This document shows, one piece after another, positions 16,464 to 25,621 of a DNA stretch of 64,000 nucleotides (its first letter is position 1; each line of letters opens with the position of its first letter). A model generated the notes under the pieces. It did no database searches. It worked only from the letters and a program-made list of their open reading frames with translations, and was not told where the DNA came from. A program made the translations under genes and the position numbers. Source of the DNA: Bacteroidales bacterium (GTDB lineage: Bacteria; Bacteroidota; Bacteroidia; Bacteroidales; F082); assembly GCA_024400455.1 (NCBI GenBank), contig JAKSMU010000001.1:124001-188000 (forward strand). Reading direction: 5' to 3'.

Positions 16464-17290
16464 CAGAATTGGATTTCGTCGGAACGGCGGATGAGTTCAC
16501 TGATGATGGCAACGAGTTTCGGCTCGGCTTTCGCCACCGCGTTGATGACTTCTTCGTGTGTCACAACGCAATGCAGGTCCTTGCCGCCAAGGTCGGAGAT
16601 GACCGAAACGCCAAACACCGGCAAGTTGCATTGTTTGGCCACGATGGTTTCAGGCGTGGTCGACATGCCGACGCAATCGGCGCCAATGACCCGGTAATAA
16701 TAATATTCAGAGGGTGTTTCATACGATGGACCTGTGTCGGCAAGATAAACGCCATGCTGAACTTTGATGTTCAGTTTTTCGGCAATGTCGTCAGCCAGTT
16801 GCAGCAGTTTTTTGTTGTAGGCTTCGCCCATATCAGGGAATCGTGGTCCGATGCGGTCGTCATTTGTGCCGATTAGCGGATTAGGCAGCAGATTGATGTG
16901 GTCGGTGATGAACATAATGTCGCTGACATGGAAGTCTGGATTGACACCGCCAGAAGCATTTGATAGAATTATGAATCTGATTCCCAGATATTTGAGAACT
17001 CGAATCGGAAAAGTGACTTGTGCCGTAGTGTAGCCTTCGTAGTAATGGAAACGGCCTTGCATGGCAACCACTTTGTGACCGCCAATGCTTCCGAAAAGCA
17101 ACTTGCTGTTGTGCCCCTTGACGGTCGAAACCGGAAATCCTGGAATGTCTTCGTAGGCAATTTCATGTTGAACATCAATGCCATCGGCCAAACCGCCTAA
17201 TCCTGAACCTAAAACAATGCCGATTTCAGGCTTGAATCCTTGTGTGTTTTCGTTGATGAAATCAACGGTTTTGAGTATTTCTTCTAACAT
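16463..17290 (-). CDS. Purine nucleoside phosphorylase (trimeric type)
   Basis: A 275-residue phosphorylase that splits purine nucleosides with phosphate. The phosphate loop GSGLGGLAD (near residue 28), GRFHYYEGY, SNASGG, the SYETP segment and GMSTTPE are intact. At the position where the human enzyme has ITN (Asn243, a base-specificity residue) the sequence reads ISD, so the base preference may be broader than hypoxanthine/guanine; that is inference. The gene overlaps the end of lpxK by 29 bases and touches lpxH, so it sits inside the lipid A operon. Confidence 0.93.
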   Translation of the reverse strand: MLEEILKTVDFINENTQGFKPEIGIVLGSGLGGLADGIDVQHEIAYEDIPGFPVSTVKGHNSKLLFGSIGGHKVVAMQGRFHYYEGYTTAQVTFPIRVLKYLGIRFIILSNASGGVNPDFHVSDIMFITDHINLLPNPLIGTNDDRIGPRFPDMGEAYNKKLLQLADDIAEKLNIKVQHGVYLADTGPSYETPSEYYYYRVIGADCVGMSTTPETIVAKQCNLPVFGVSVISDLGGKDLHCVVTHEEVINAVAKAEPKLVAIISELIRRSDEIQF

Positions 17291-18311
17291 AAGTGTCTAT
17301 TTCTGAGTTAAATGCCTCTTCCTGATGAAAACGCACTTCAATAGGTAACGCAAATATCGGAAGATTATTGAATTGACAAAGATATGAATTTTTCATCAAA
17401 CGCGAGGCATCTTTTTCGGTTGTGACGATAATGGCATTTTGCTTGCCGAATGTTTCGAAAGTCTTGACGATTTTCTCCACGTCGCCTGCGCTGAAATTGT
17501 GATGGTCGCTGAAAATGAGTTCCTTGACTTCTGAAAAACGGTTTCTGATTTCTTCAATGAAAGGCGCTGGTTTGGCAATGCCGCAAAGGGTAAGTGCGCA
17601 AATCGCGTCATTTAAATTGATGGATTTTGCCTTTTCATTCAGCGGGGTAAGCGCTCCGTATGTCATGTAGGAAGAGAAAACCTTTTGGTTGTCAGTGAAT
17701 CTTAGTCTCGATTTGAGCCTTTCAAATTCATTGCCTGATAGTTTTTCTGGCGCTTTTGTAACGACAATAATATCAGCGCGTTTGGAGGCGCTTCTGATAT
17801 CGCGCAAGGTGCCTGCGGGAAGGAGGAAATCTTCCGAATAGAGGCAATTGTAGTCAGTGAGCAAAATGTTCAGTCCGGCTTGAATCTTTCGGTGCTGAAA
17901 AGCGTCGTCCAACAAAATGATTTCGGGCGGATTTGTTTGATTTATAAGTTTTTGAATGCCATCAACGCGGTCTTCGTCAACGGCAACCTGAATGTCGTTG
18001 AATTTGCGGAAATACTGATACGGTTCATCGCCAATGGCTTCGTAATTTGATGATTCGTCTGCCAAAACGAATCCTTTTGTCTTTCTGCCATAGCCGCGGC
18101 TGAGTGTGGCAACATGGAATTGGCCTTTTAATAAATTAATAAGGTATTCCGTCGTAGGCGTTTTTCCTGTTCCGCCGAGGCAAAGATTGCCGATGCAAAT
18201 GACGGGAAAATCAAATTGTTTTGCCTTAAAAATCCCCCAATCGTATAATTTGTGCCTGATTTTCAGCACAATATGGTAAATTAACGATATGGGAAGCAGT
18301 ATTTTTCGCAT
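17262..18311 (-). CDS. lpxK: Tetraacyldisaccharide 4'-kinase
   Basis: LpxK phosphorylates the 4' position of the lipid A disaccharide at the inner membrane. An N-terminal hydrophobic helix precedes the P-loop GNLCLGGTGKTP (about residues 44-55), then LSRGYGRKTKG and LLDDAFQHRK. The ATG at 18311 (MRKILLP) is preferred; the in-frame TTG at 18323 lies within the -7 box. Length (349 residues) is normal. It is the first gene of lpxK-PNP-lpxH-M20, divergent from the Nif3-like gene. Confidence 0.94.
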   Translation of the reverse strand: MRKILLPISLIYHIVLKIRHKLYDWGIFKAKQFDFPVICIGNLCLGGTGKTPTTEYLINLLKGQFHVATLSRGYGRKTKGFVLADESSNYEAIGDEPYQYFRKFNDIQVAVDEDRVDGIQKLINQTNPPEIILLDDAFQHRKIQAGLNILLTDYNCLYSEDFLLPAGTLRDIRSASKRADIIVVTKAPEKLSGNEFERLKSRLRFTDNQKVFSSYMTYGALTPLNEKAKSINLNDAICALTLCGIAKPAPFIEEIRNRFSEVKELIFSDHHNFSAGDVEKIVKTFETFGKQNAIIVTTEKDASRLMKNSYLCQFNNLPIFALPIEVRFHQEEAFNSEIDTYVRRNTQNR

Positions 18312-18320
18312 ATTGAATGG

Positions 18321-18328
18321 CAAATTTA
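18321..18328 (-). promoter_or_regulatory. -7 box of the lpxK operon
   Basis: TAAATTTG on the minus strand, 9 bases before the lpxK ATG. It fixes the start choice and predicts a very short leader. The -33 element is unclear. Confidence 0.55.
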
Positions 18329-18366
18329 GATAAAAACTGTAATTTTACACCCGAAAATTTAATTTT

Positions 18367-19473
18367 ATGACCGTAAAAGAAATATTATCCTGTCTCACGC
18401 GGGTTGCGCCTTTAAGTTGGCAGGAAAATTATGACAACGCTGGCCTTCAGGTCGGCGACGAAAATGCCGAGGTGTCGAAGGCATTGATTGCCCTGGATGT
18501 CACCGAAGCTTTGGTTGATGAAGCTATTGCCAAATCATGTAATCTCATTGTCAGTCATCATCCTTTGATTTTTAAAGGCTTGAAACGCTTGACGCCTAAA
18601 AGTCCCATCGAGCGTGCCGTGATGAAGGCGATAAAAAATGACATTACCATCATATCCATGCATACCAATTTGGATAACAGCTATTTAGGCGTAAACTGCC
18701 GTTTGGGTGAAATGCTTGGCTTGAAAAACCTGCATGTCCTGCAACCGATGAATGGCCGTTTGATGAAACTGGTCGTTTTTTCTCCTGCCGATTATGCTGA
18801 AAAAGTGCGCTCGGCCATATTTGAGGCTGGTGCGGGTTGCATTGGCAATTACGATTCATGCAGTTTCAATGCTGCCGGACTAGGCAGTTTCAGGGCAGGG
18901 GAGGAGGCTCATCCTTTTGTTGGCGAACAAGGGGAACTGCATTTCGAAGATGAAGTCAGAATCGAAACCATTGTGCCTGACCATTTGCTGAACCGCGTGA
19001 TTTCAGCTATGTTGAAGGTGCATCCTTACGAAGAGGTTGCATACGATGTCTATCAGTTGCAGAATGATTCCCCTTTGGTGGGTTCGGGCATGATTGGCGA
19101 ATTCGAAAACGAAATGCCGGAAATGGACTTCCTGGACCTTGTCAGCGAAACCATCGGAACGCCTTGCCTGCGCCATTCAGCATTGACAGGCGGAATGATA
19201 AAGCGTGTTGCGCTTTGTGGCGGTGCGGGTTCTTTCCTTTTGGGTGATGCCAAATCCGCTCAAGCCGATGCTTTCTTGTCAGCCGACATGAAATATCATG
19301 AGTTTTTCGAGCCAGATGGCGATATTTTGCTTGTTGATGGTGGACATTTTGAGACGGAACAATTTACAAAGGAATTAATTAGGGATTTAATTAAGAAAAA
19401 TTTTTCTACCTTTGCAGCCGAAATTGCTGAAACAAATACGAATTCAGTTCATTATTTTGTAAAGACTAAGTAA
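18367..19473 (+). CDS. Nif3-like dinuclear metal centre protein
   Basis: A 368-residue protein of the NIF3/YbgI (DUF34) family, often annotated as GTP cyclohydrolase 1 type 2, although its reaction is unsettled. Metal ligands appear as VSHHPLIF (near residue 65), HTNLDN (near 98), and the C-terminal DGGHFETE. The length shows that it has the middle insert domain (about residues 125-230) found in the longer forms. It ends one base before the next gene, so the two form an operon, as often seen in Bacteroidota. Confidence 0.9.
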   Translation: MTVKEILSCLTRVAPLSWQENYDNAGLQVGDENAEVSKALIALDVTEALVDEAIAKSCNLIVSHHPLIFKGLKRLTPKSPIERAVMKAIKNDITIISMHTNLDNSYLGVNCRLGEMLGLKNLHVLQPMNGRLMKLVVFSPADYAEKVRSAIFEAGAGCIGNYDSCSFNAAGLGSFRAGEEAHPFVGEQGELHFEDEVRIETIVPDHLLNRVISAMLKVHPYEEVAYDVYQLQNDSPLVGSGMIGEFENEMPEMDFLDLVSETIGTPCLRHSALTGGMIKRVALCGGAGSFLLGDAKSAQADAFLSADMKYHEFFEPDGDILLVDGGHFETEQFTKELIRDLIKKNFSTFAAEIAETNTNSVHYFVKTK

Positions 19474-19474
19474 A

Positions 19475-20266
19475 ATGGCAGATAAAGAAGAAAAGAAAGT
19501 AGCTCAAAATCAGGCTGATGAGTCTGTTGAGGTTAGCGTTGAACAGAAACTTGTCGCCTTGTATACCTTGCAGCAGGTTGACAAGAAAATAGATGAAATC
19601 AGGGCTTACAGAGGCAACCTTCCTCTTGAAATTCAGGATTTGGAAGACGAAATTGCTGGTCTTGAAACGCGTATCGCTAATTTTAAGGACGAAAGTAAGA
19701 AATATCAGAAAGATGTTGCTGATTACAAGATAAAAATCAAGGAAACGGAAGCCCTTGTCAAAAAGTATGAGGATCAGCAGAATAATGTCAGAAATAATCG
19801 TGAATATGATTCCTTGACAAAGGAAATCGAATTTCAGAAATTGGATATTCAGCTTTCTGAAAAGCGCATCCGTGAGGCTGAAGCAAAGGATAAAGAGGTG
19901 GCTGGTAAAATCGAACTGGCTAAGGTCCGTCTCGCCGAACGCATGTCTATCCTTGACGAGAAGAAGCAAGAGCTTCAGGCTGTTACAGAAGGTACTGAAA
20001 AAGATGAAGAACTGTTGCTGCAGCGTTCAACGGAATGTGAAAAGATGGTTGAAGAGCGTCTTTTGGTGGCTTACAAGCGCATCCGTAAGAATGCACGCAA
20101 TGGTCTGGCAGTTGTCGGCATTGCTCGTGATGCTTGCGGTGGCTGCTTCAATAAGATTCCGCCACAACACCAGCTGGATATCTGCACGCACAAAAAAATC
20201 ATCGTTTGCGAATATTGCGGTCGTATCCTTGTCGACAAAGGCATTATTGATCAATACGCTGAATAA
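19475..20266 (+). CDS. Coiled-coil C4 zinc-ribbon protein (zf-RING_7 / DUF164 type)
   Basis: A 263-residue protein. Residues about 25-200 are a long antiparallel coiled coil with LEDEIAGLETRIANF and KDKEVAGKIELA repeats. A C-terminal zinc ribbon follows (CGGCFNKIPP ... CEYCGRI, four cysteines). The family, including chlamydial CT398, has been linked to sigma-54 and to other partners but has no settled function. It is cytoplasmic and co-transcribed with the Nif3-like gene. Confidence 0.9.
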   Translation: MADKEEKKVAQNQADESVEVSVEQKLVALYTLQQVDKKIDEIRAYRGNLPLEIQDLEDEIAGLETRIANFKDESKKYQKDVADYKIKIKETEALVKKYEDQQNNVRNNREYDSLTKEIEFQKLDIQLSEKRIREAEAKDKEVAGKIELAKVRLAERMSILDEKKQELQAVTEGTEKDEELLLQRSTECEKMVEERLLVAYKRIRKNARNGLAVVGIARDACGGCFNKIPPQHQLDICTHKKIIVCEYCGRILVDKGIIDQYAE

Positions 20267-20287
20267 TTGATTTTATCCTATTAAAAA

Positions 20288-20315
20288 ACAAGAGGCTCCA
20301 ATCGGAGCCTCTTGT
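20288..20315. terminator. Bidirectional terminator between zinc-ribbon gene and porin gene
   Basis: A 12-bp perfect stem (acaagaggctcc / ggagcctcttgt, loop aatc) has T tracts on both strands. It separates two converging genes. Confidence 0.92.
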
Positions 20316-20337
20316 TTTTTTGTGCCTGGTTGCCTTG

Positions 20338-21798
20338 TCAGAACTTAATCTTCATCGTGACGACGAAGGCGCTCCTGTTAAGGCTTTGATGAATGGGTTC
20401 AAGGCCTTCATAGGCGTAAAGAAAGTATTGCTGTTTGCAATGGCTGAACTCGTAAGCGAAATCGAATTGAACGTCTTCGTCAGCCTGAATGCCGATGCCG
20501 CATGTGGCTTTCTTCACGCTGCCGTTTCCGTCGCCAAATTTGTACGGACTGCCGTAGTAGGCGCAGCCACCTCTCAAATAAACGTTTTTATACTGCCATT
20601 CGGTTCCGATTCTCAAATTCAAGGTGCGGCCGAATGTGTCATGTATTTCGCGGTTGACCGAGGCGTAGTCGTAATCCTCGCAGTCAAACTTTGATTTTGC
20701 GAAGTTCACCATCTCAGCGTCGAAGGCAATGAGGCCGCGGTGCTTGATGATGAAAGCCATGCTGCCAATCAGTTTTTGAGGGGAAATCAGGTCGTATTCG
20801 TAATTGGAAACCCTGGAGATGATGTCGTAATGGCTGTTGTAATAATCATTTGGCTTGTAGCTTGCATCAGTAATTGTCTTCCATGATTCGTCGAAAGAAT
20901 AGATGGTAGGCGTGTGATACGAAAAACCAAAGCGTATCCCATTGGTCAAGTAGTAAATGGCTCCGACTTTCAAGTTGAATCCGGTGGCATTCGAACTGAT
21001 GTCTTCGGTGAAATCAAATGATCTGAAATTTGTCTCAGGTGATTCGCCAACCGTATATTCTGTGTGTTTTTTTGTTCCGGTCCTTTTGATGTGGTTGAAA
21101 CCTACGCTTGCACCAAGGAAAAACCTGTCGTTGAAATTGGCGCTATAGGCAAATGTCCATTCCTCGGAACGCCCTTTGAATGACTTGGATTGCTCCTGCT
21201 GTATTTCGCCTTGCGGGACGGGTGAGGTAAAGTAGCCGTCTTCGTCAATGTCAAGAAGGTAGGTCTCGTAAGCGGGAAACAGCGTGAACGGGAAATCGTA
21301 TTGGAAATCATTAGGATTGTAATCGTCAGGGATTTGGCTGAGAAAATTGTCCATTAGTGAACTGGATGTGTTGAACCCCGAGGCAAATGTCTGGCTGTTG
21401 AAGTCGTTGGTGCGTGTCAACCCGATGCCGAATTGTGTGAAGCGGAGCGCGCCATAATTGCTTCTTTGTCTTGTTGCTACTAATCCTAGGTTTGGAATGT
21501 TCATGCCTACTTTGTGGTTGCTGTTTCCATAGCTGCCGTAATAGGTTGAATTGCTGAAATTGTCAGTTAGTCCGGTGCTCATGGTCAATTCGCTGCTGCG
21601 GTAAACGCCCATGCTTCCAGGATTGATGCACATGGCGGTCATGTCGGCGCCAACGGCACCTAAGGCTCCGCCTAGGGCCATTGATTTTGCTGTGCCTTGG
21701 TAGAAGGTCTGGGAAAATTGCCTTGCATCTTCGCTGCCTTGACCAATGACAGAAAGTGTAGATGCTAATGCCAGTATTAATAATAATGTGTTCTTCAT
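20338..21798 (-). CDS. FadL/OmpP1-like outer-membrane transport protein
   Basis: A 486-residue outer-membrane beta-barrel of the OmpP1/FadL/TodX group, probably for uptake of hydrophobic compounds. It has a signal peptide (about residues 1-20). Next comes the conserved hatch region (QFSQTFYQGTAKSMALGGALGAVGADMTA, residues about 27-55). Amphipathic strands follow through to a C-terminal phenylalanine, as needed for barrel insertion. Bacteroidota homologues are sometimes called hemin receptors without evidence. Its ATG is only 6 bases from a large hairpin that contains a perfect -7 box. Confidence 0.85.
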   Translation of the reverse strand: MKNTLLLILALASTLSVIGQGSEDARQFSQTFYQGTAKSMALGGALGAVGADMTAMCINPGSMGVYRSSELTMSTGLTDNFSNSTYYGSYGNSNHKVGMNIPNLGLVATRQRSNYGALRFTQFGIGLTRTNDFNSQTFASGFNTSSSLMDNFLSQIPDDYNPNDFQYDFPFTLFPAYETYLLDIDEDGYFTSPVPQGEIQQEQSKSFKGRSEEWTFAYSANFNDRFFLGASVGFNHIKRTGTKKHTEYTVGESPETNFRSFDFTEDISSNATGFNLKVGAIYYLTNGIRFGFSYHTPTIYSFDESWKTITDASYKPNDYYNSHYDIISRVSNYEYDLISPQKLIGSMAFIIKHRGLIAFDAEMVNFAKSKFDCEDYDYASVNREIHDTFGRTLNLRIGTEWQYKNVYLRGGCAYYGSPYKFGDGNGSVKKATCGIGIQADEDVQFDFAYEFSHCKQQYFLYAYEGLEPIHQSLNRSAFVVTMKIKF

Positions 21799-21804
21799 AA
21801 TGTG

Positions 21805-21840
21805 AAAAGACTACCCTTGCGGGTGCAAAGGTAGTCTTTT
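21805..21840 (-). terminator. Hairpin between the His/Ser-rich lipoprotein and porin genes
   Basis: The stem aaaagactacc/ggtagtctttt has an inner ttgc-gggt-gcaa arm and T residues on the minus side. It lies 34 bases after the upstream stop. The same bases contain a promoter box for the porin gene. Confidence 0.75.
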
Positions 21841-21859
21841 ATCGGTTATTTTTATCAAT
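21826..21859 (-). promoter_or_regulatory. Promoter of porin gene inside terminator hairpin
   Basis: On the minus strand, TACCTTTG (21826-21833) matches the -7 consensus, with ATTG (21856-21859) 22 bases upstream. The -7 box forms part of the hairpin stem and loop. The predicted leader is about 20 bases. Confidence 0.55.
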
Positions 21860-21874
21860 TGGTGCAAACTATTA

Positions 21875-23179
21875 TCATCTTCTGCCGCCGCTGCTGTGAC
21901 CACCGCCGCTGCTGTGGCTTGAGCTTGAACTGTGGCTGCCGCCGCTATAGCTGGAACCTGAGCTACGGCTTCCTCCGCTATAACTTGAGCCTGAGCTGCG
22001 ACTGCTGCTGTGGCTCGAACTTGAGCTTGAACTTCTGCCAGAGTAGGAAGAACCTCTTGATGTGCTGCCGCTGTTGTAGCCGCTATTCGATGAACGGCTG
22101 CTGCCGGAGCGATAAGAACCGCTTGATGAAGAACGGCTGCTGCCGGAGTTTTGTGGGCGTACATATTCTGAACTTGAGCGTGATGGACGGCTGCTGTTAG
22201 GTGAGGTATACGACTGACGGTTGTTTCCGGTGGTGCTGGTGCTTGGGCGTGCGTTACTTCCGCTTTGTGCAGGGCGGGCAGATGCTGATGGACGTGAACT
22301 TGATGCTCCTGCTGAAGGGCGGGCAGTTGTCCCGACGCGACCTGAAGTGCCTGCTGTTGGACGGGTTGAACCATTCACTGTTGGACGGCTTGAAGTGCCA
22401 CTCGCTGTTGGACGGCTTGCTGTCGGACGACCTGATACGCCTGCTTGGGTTCTGCCGACAGGCTGCTGGGCACGGCTGCTTAACGAACCAGGGGTGTTGT
22501 TGCTGCCATGGCGTACGCTTGCCACGTAGTCGCTCATGCCTCCGCCACCATGATGTGGGTGATATGGGTCGTAGTGGTGGTGGTGATGATGATGATGGTG
22601 GTAATATGGATGATACCATCCGTAGTCATACCAACCCCATGAGTAGTATGGACGGTGCCAGTAGTAAGGGTAATACCAGTCCCAATAGAATGGGCTGTAG
22701 AATGGATCGTAGTAGAAGGAGAAGTATGGACGATAGGACCAACCCCATGGGTCGTAATCGTTGATATAAATATAGGTGTTTCCTCCTCCAGTGTAATAGT
22801 CATCGTAGTAATCCAGTTGGGTGGACGATGTCGATGATGAACCGAAACGCTTGATGCGTGCTGCGAAATCAGCATCGTAGTAGGTTTCAGTGGTAGTGTA
22901 AACCACACCATTGGTGTCGGTTACGGTTTCGGTGGTCTGATAGACCGGGTCGGCATCCGAAACGTAGTTTTTGCTGTCGGAATAGTACTTCTGATAGTCG
23001 TATTCCGAATTCTTGCTGATGCTTGAATTGACGTAAGACCCATTGCCCGAACTGACTAACTTGCCGTTATCAGTGTTGTAGGGCGAGTAATAAACGTCGT
23101 CTTGCACGAGGTTTTTCTTCCCTGAGCAGCTCGCTAAAACGAGTATTGCAAGCACTGGAATTAATCTGTAGATTTTCAT
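21875..23179 (-). CDS. Low-complexity surface lipoprotein, His tract and Ser/Arg-rich tail
   Basis: I do not recognise this 434-residue protein. It has a signal peptide with lipobox LASC (C18). Residues about 20-120 are Ser/Tyr/Asp-rich. Residues 122-192 are dense in Tyr, Trp and Pro (for example YYDPFYSPFYWDWYYPYYW), followed by nine consecutive histidines (194-202) and HPHHGGGG. From about 225 to the end it is Ser/Arg/Thr/Pro/Gly-rich, first with RPTAS-like repeats, then SSxSR and SGGSHSS repeats. The tail carries a net positive charge. It is probably a disordered envelope protein; metal or polysaccharide binding is possible but unproven. Confidence 0.8.
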   Translation of the reverse strand: MKIYRLIPVLAILVLASCSGKKNLVQDDVYYSPYNTDNGKLVSSGNGSYVNSSISKNSEYDYQKYYSDSKNYVSDADPVYQTTETVTDTNGVVYTTTETYYDADFAARIKRFGSSSTSSTQLDYYDDYYTGGGNTYIYINDYDPWGWSYRPYFSFYYDPFYSPFYWDWYYPYYWHRPYYSWGWYDYGWYHPYYHHHHHHHHHYDPYHPHHGGGGMSDYVASVRHGSNNTPGSLSSRAQQPVGRTQAGVSGRPTASRPTASGTSSRPTVNGSTRPTAGTSGRVGTTARPSAGASSSRPSASARPAQSGSNARPSTSTTGNNRQSYTSPNSSRPSRSSSEYVRPQNSGSSRSSSSGSYRSGSSRSSNSGYNSGSTSRGSSYSGRSSSSSSSHSSSRSSGSSYSGGSRSSGSSYSGGSHSSSSSHSSGGGHSSGGRR

Positions 23180-23214
23180 TTTATTGACTTTTATTATTGT
23201 TACCTATATTTTAT

Positions 23215-23222
23215 TACTTTTG
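23215..23222 (+). promoter_or_regulatory. -7 box of proS
   Basis: TACTTTTG, 43 bases before the proS ATG. A TTG occurs upstream, but not at the usual spacing. Confidence 0.5.
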
Positions 23223-23265
23223 CAGTCGCAAATCTAAGCAAAAATAATACAAATACTATACCAAA

Positions 23266-24738
23266 ATGGCAAAAGAATTAACGACTCGCGAAGAAAATTA
23301 TTCGCAATGGTACAATGACCTCGTGGTCAAGGCTGATTTGGCTGAACAATCGGCCGTCAGAGGCTGCATGGTAATCAAACCTTATGGCTATGCTATATGG
23401 GAATTCATGCACGATGCTCTCGACAAGATGTTCAAGGAAACAGGACATGTCAATGCTTATTTCCCGTTGTTTATCCCGAAGAGTTTCTTCAGCCGTGAAG
23501 CTGATCACGTTGAAGGATTCGCCAAGGAATGTGCTGTGGTGACTCACCACCGCCTGATGAACGACCCCAATGGTAATGGCGTTGTGGTTGACCCTTCGGC
23601 TAAGCTGGAAGAGGAACTGATTGTCCGCCCGACTTCAGAAACCATCATTTGGGACACTTATCGTAACTGGATTAAGAGTTACCGCGACCTGCCGATTCTT
23701 TGCAACCAGTGGGCTAACGTGGTGCGTTGGGAAATGCGTACCCGCCTGTTCCTCCGTACGGCTGAATTCTTGTGGCAAGAAGGTCACACTGCTCACGCCA
23801 CTATGGAAGAAGCTGAAATCGAAGCAAAGAAGATGCTGGGCGTTTACACTGAGTTCGCTGAAAAATGGCTGGCAATTCCTGTTTATCAGGGCGTTAAGTC
23901 GGCAAACGAGCGTTTCGCTGGTGCTTTGAATACCTATTGCATCGAAGCCATGATGCAGGATGGCAAGGCATTGCAGGCTGGTACATCTCACTTCCTGGGA
24001 CAGAATTTTGCTAAGGCATTTGATGTGAAATTCCTCAACAAGGAAAACAAACTTGAATATGTTTGGGCTACATCGTGGGGCGTTTCAACCCGTTTGATGG
24101 GTGCACTCATCATGTCGCACTCCGATGACGATGGTCTCGTGTTGCCTCCAAAAATCGCTCCTATTCAAGTCGTTATCGTTCCGATTTACAAGACCGACGA
24201 AGAACGCGAAAAGGTCAATAGCCGTTGCCTCGAGATCAAGGCTCAGCTGGAAGCCAAAGGTTTGCGCGTGAAGTACGACGACCGCGATACCCAGAAGCCT
24301 GGTTTCAAGTTCCACGAGTGGGAACTGAAGGGCGTTCCGGTCCGTTTGGCTGTTGGTCCTCGCGATGTTGAAAACGGCACCGTCGAATTGGCTCGCCGCG
24401 ACACCATGACTAAGGAATCGGTCGCTTTCGCAGGCATCGATGCTCATGTCGTCGAACTGATGGATGTCATCCAAAGCAATCTCTATCAGAAGGCTTTGAC
24501 TTATCGCAATGAACACACTGTCGATGTCAACACTTGGGATGAATTCAAGACTCAGATTGAAAAGGGTGGCTTCGTCCATGCTTTCTGGGATGGCACTACG
24601 GAAACCGAACTGAAAATCAAGGAAGAAACCAAGGCTACCTTGCGTTTCATTCCGTTGGATGTCAAGGAAGAAGAAGGTGTTGATGTGTATTCTGGCAAAC
24701 CAGCCAAGATGCGTGTCTATTTCGCTAAGGCTTATTAA
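23266..24738 (+). CDS. proS: Prolyl-tRNA synthetase (archaeal/eukaryotic-like type)
   Basis: A class II synthetase that charges tRNA-Pro. Its 490-residue length, start ([20 protein letters not shown]) and lack of an editing INS domain place it in the short archaeal-type ProS usual in Bacteroidales. Motif 2 lies around [21 protein letters not shown], cut here as [15 protein letters not shown] near residue 155. Motif 3 lies near [20 protein letters not shown]. An anticodon-binding domain and a C-terminal zinc-binding-like domain follow. Codon bias is strong, like rpoC. It is a single gene. Confidence 0.96.
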   Translation: MAKELTTREENYSQWYNDLVVKADLAEQSAVRGCMVIKPYGYAIWEFMHDALDKMFKETGHVNAYFPLFIPKSFFSREADHVEGFAKECAVVTHHRLMNDPNGNGVVVDPSAKLEEELIVRPTSETIIWDTYRNWIKSYRDLPILCNQWANVVRWEMRTRLFLRTAEFLWQEGHTAHATMEEAEIEAKKMLGVYTEFAEKWLAIPVYQGVKSANERFAGALNTYCIEAMMQDGKALQAGTSHFLGQNFAKAFDVKFLNKENKLEYVWATSWGVSTRLMGALIMSHSDDDGLVLPPKIAPIQVVIVPIYKTDEEREKVNSRCLEIKAQLEAKGLRVKYDDRDTQKPGFKFHEWELKGVPVRLAVGPRDVENGTVELARRDTMTKESVAFAGIDAHVVELMDVIQSNLYQKALTYRNEHTVDVNTWDEFKTQIEKGGFVHAFWDGTTETELKIKEETKATLRFIPLDVKEEEGVDVYSGKPAKMRVYFAKAY

Positions 24739-24758
24739 GTCTTGAAGCAAATAAAACA

Positions 24759-24790
24759 AAAATCCGCTTGAGCAATCAGGCGGATTTTTT
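24759..24790. terminator. Bidirectional terminator after proS
   Basis: The stem aaaatccgc/gcggatttt is followed by T residues on the plus strand, with a T-rich flank on the minus strand. It serves proS and the converging DUF2807 gene. Confidence 0.85.
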
Positions 24791-24826
24791 TGTTGCGTTG
24801 TTCCCATCTGTCACTCGTCATCAGTC

Positions 24827-25621
24827 TTATTCTAACCGAATGACTTGCCCGTCGCCGTTGATGTATTTTTCAATGTATGGATGTCCTTTGTAATACACGT
24901 TGCCGATGGTATTGATCCAAACGGTGAGTTTTGTCCTGGCCCATACGTATGCGTCGTTTGTAGTGTTTGATTGCACCCTGACGAAATTGGAATGAAGTTC
25001 TTCGGCATGGACAACACCGTAACTTCGGAGCAAATGTTCCGAATAACTGCTTTTGCCTCTCAAGGTCACGCAGGATGTCCCGTTGGAAAACAGGTCTCTG
25101 ATGACATCGCAGTCAAAGGTGAGGTCTATGTCTCCGCATCCTTCGGTAACGGCTAAAACGAACTCCGTAGTTTTGAGGATTGTGGAATCGTTTCCCATAA
25201 TGTCTTGTAGTGTGTCCATGCTGGCAAAGCCTTTTATGGTGTCTCTACAGATCAAATCGCCTATCGAAGCATATTCGATTCTTCGGAGACTGTCGAAATA
25301 CACCTTCATGTTGCATTCGTAATCGTAACTGCGCAGCCAGTTGAGCGAATTTTCGTTTCGGATGATGAGCGTGTCGCCAGTGACTTCAGTCGTGATTCTG
25401 TCAATCAGGTTTTCGGGACAAGTGATTTCGATGTGCTGGCGGTTGCTTTGTATCAGCTCAACATTGATGTTGTTATACATGCACACGACATGATAGGGTT
25501 GCTCGGGAATCCTGTCTTGGGTCACGGGCTCACCGTTGGTGAAGATTTCCTCGAATTTGCTGCATGAGCCTAAGGTCAGGCTAACGAGGGAAAATAGGAG
25601 AACGATGATGATTCTTTTCAT
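24827..25621 (-). CDS. DUF2807 lipoprotein
   Basis: A 264-residue lipoprotein (lipobox LGSC, C20) with the DUF2807 head domain, a right-handed parallel beta structure common in Bacteroidota envelope proteins. Visible features are VVCMYNNINVELIQSN near the start of the domain, NLIDRITTEVTGDTLIIRNE, and repeated short beta-turn units such as GDLICRDTIKG and GCGDIDLTFDC. The function is unknown. Its start overlaps the end of the PagL-like gene by 41 bases, so the two are co-transcribed and perhaps translationally coupled. Confidence 0.88.
   Translation of the reverse strand: MKRIIIVLLFSLVSLTLGSCSKFEEIFTNGEPVTQDRIPEQPYHVVCMYNNINVELIQSNRQHIEITCPENLIDRITTEVTGDTLIIRNENSLNWLRSYDYECNMKVYFDSLRRIEYASIGDLICRDTIKGFASMDTLQDIMGNDSTILKTTEFVLAVTEGCGDIDLTFDCDVIRDLFSNGTSCVTLRGKSSYSEHLLRSYGVVHAEELHSNFVRVQSNTTNDAYVWARTKLTVWINTIGNVYYKGHPYIEKYINGDGQVIRLE

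Noticed and set aside
22540..22620. gtggtgatgatg-type run considered as a non-coding microsatellite
   Set aside because: It is the histidine tract codons of the lipoprotein gene and stays in frame.
22201..22764. Long plus-strand frames opposite the His/Ser-rich lipoprotein
   Set aside because: They are shadows caused by low-complexity coding; only the minus frame has a signal peptide and lipobox.
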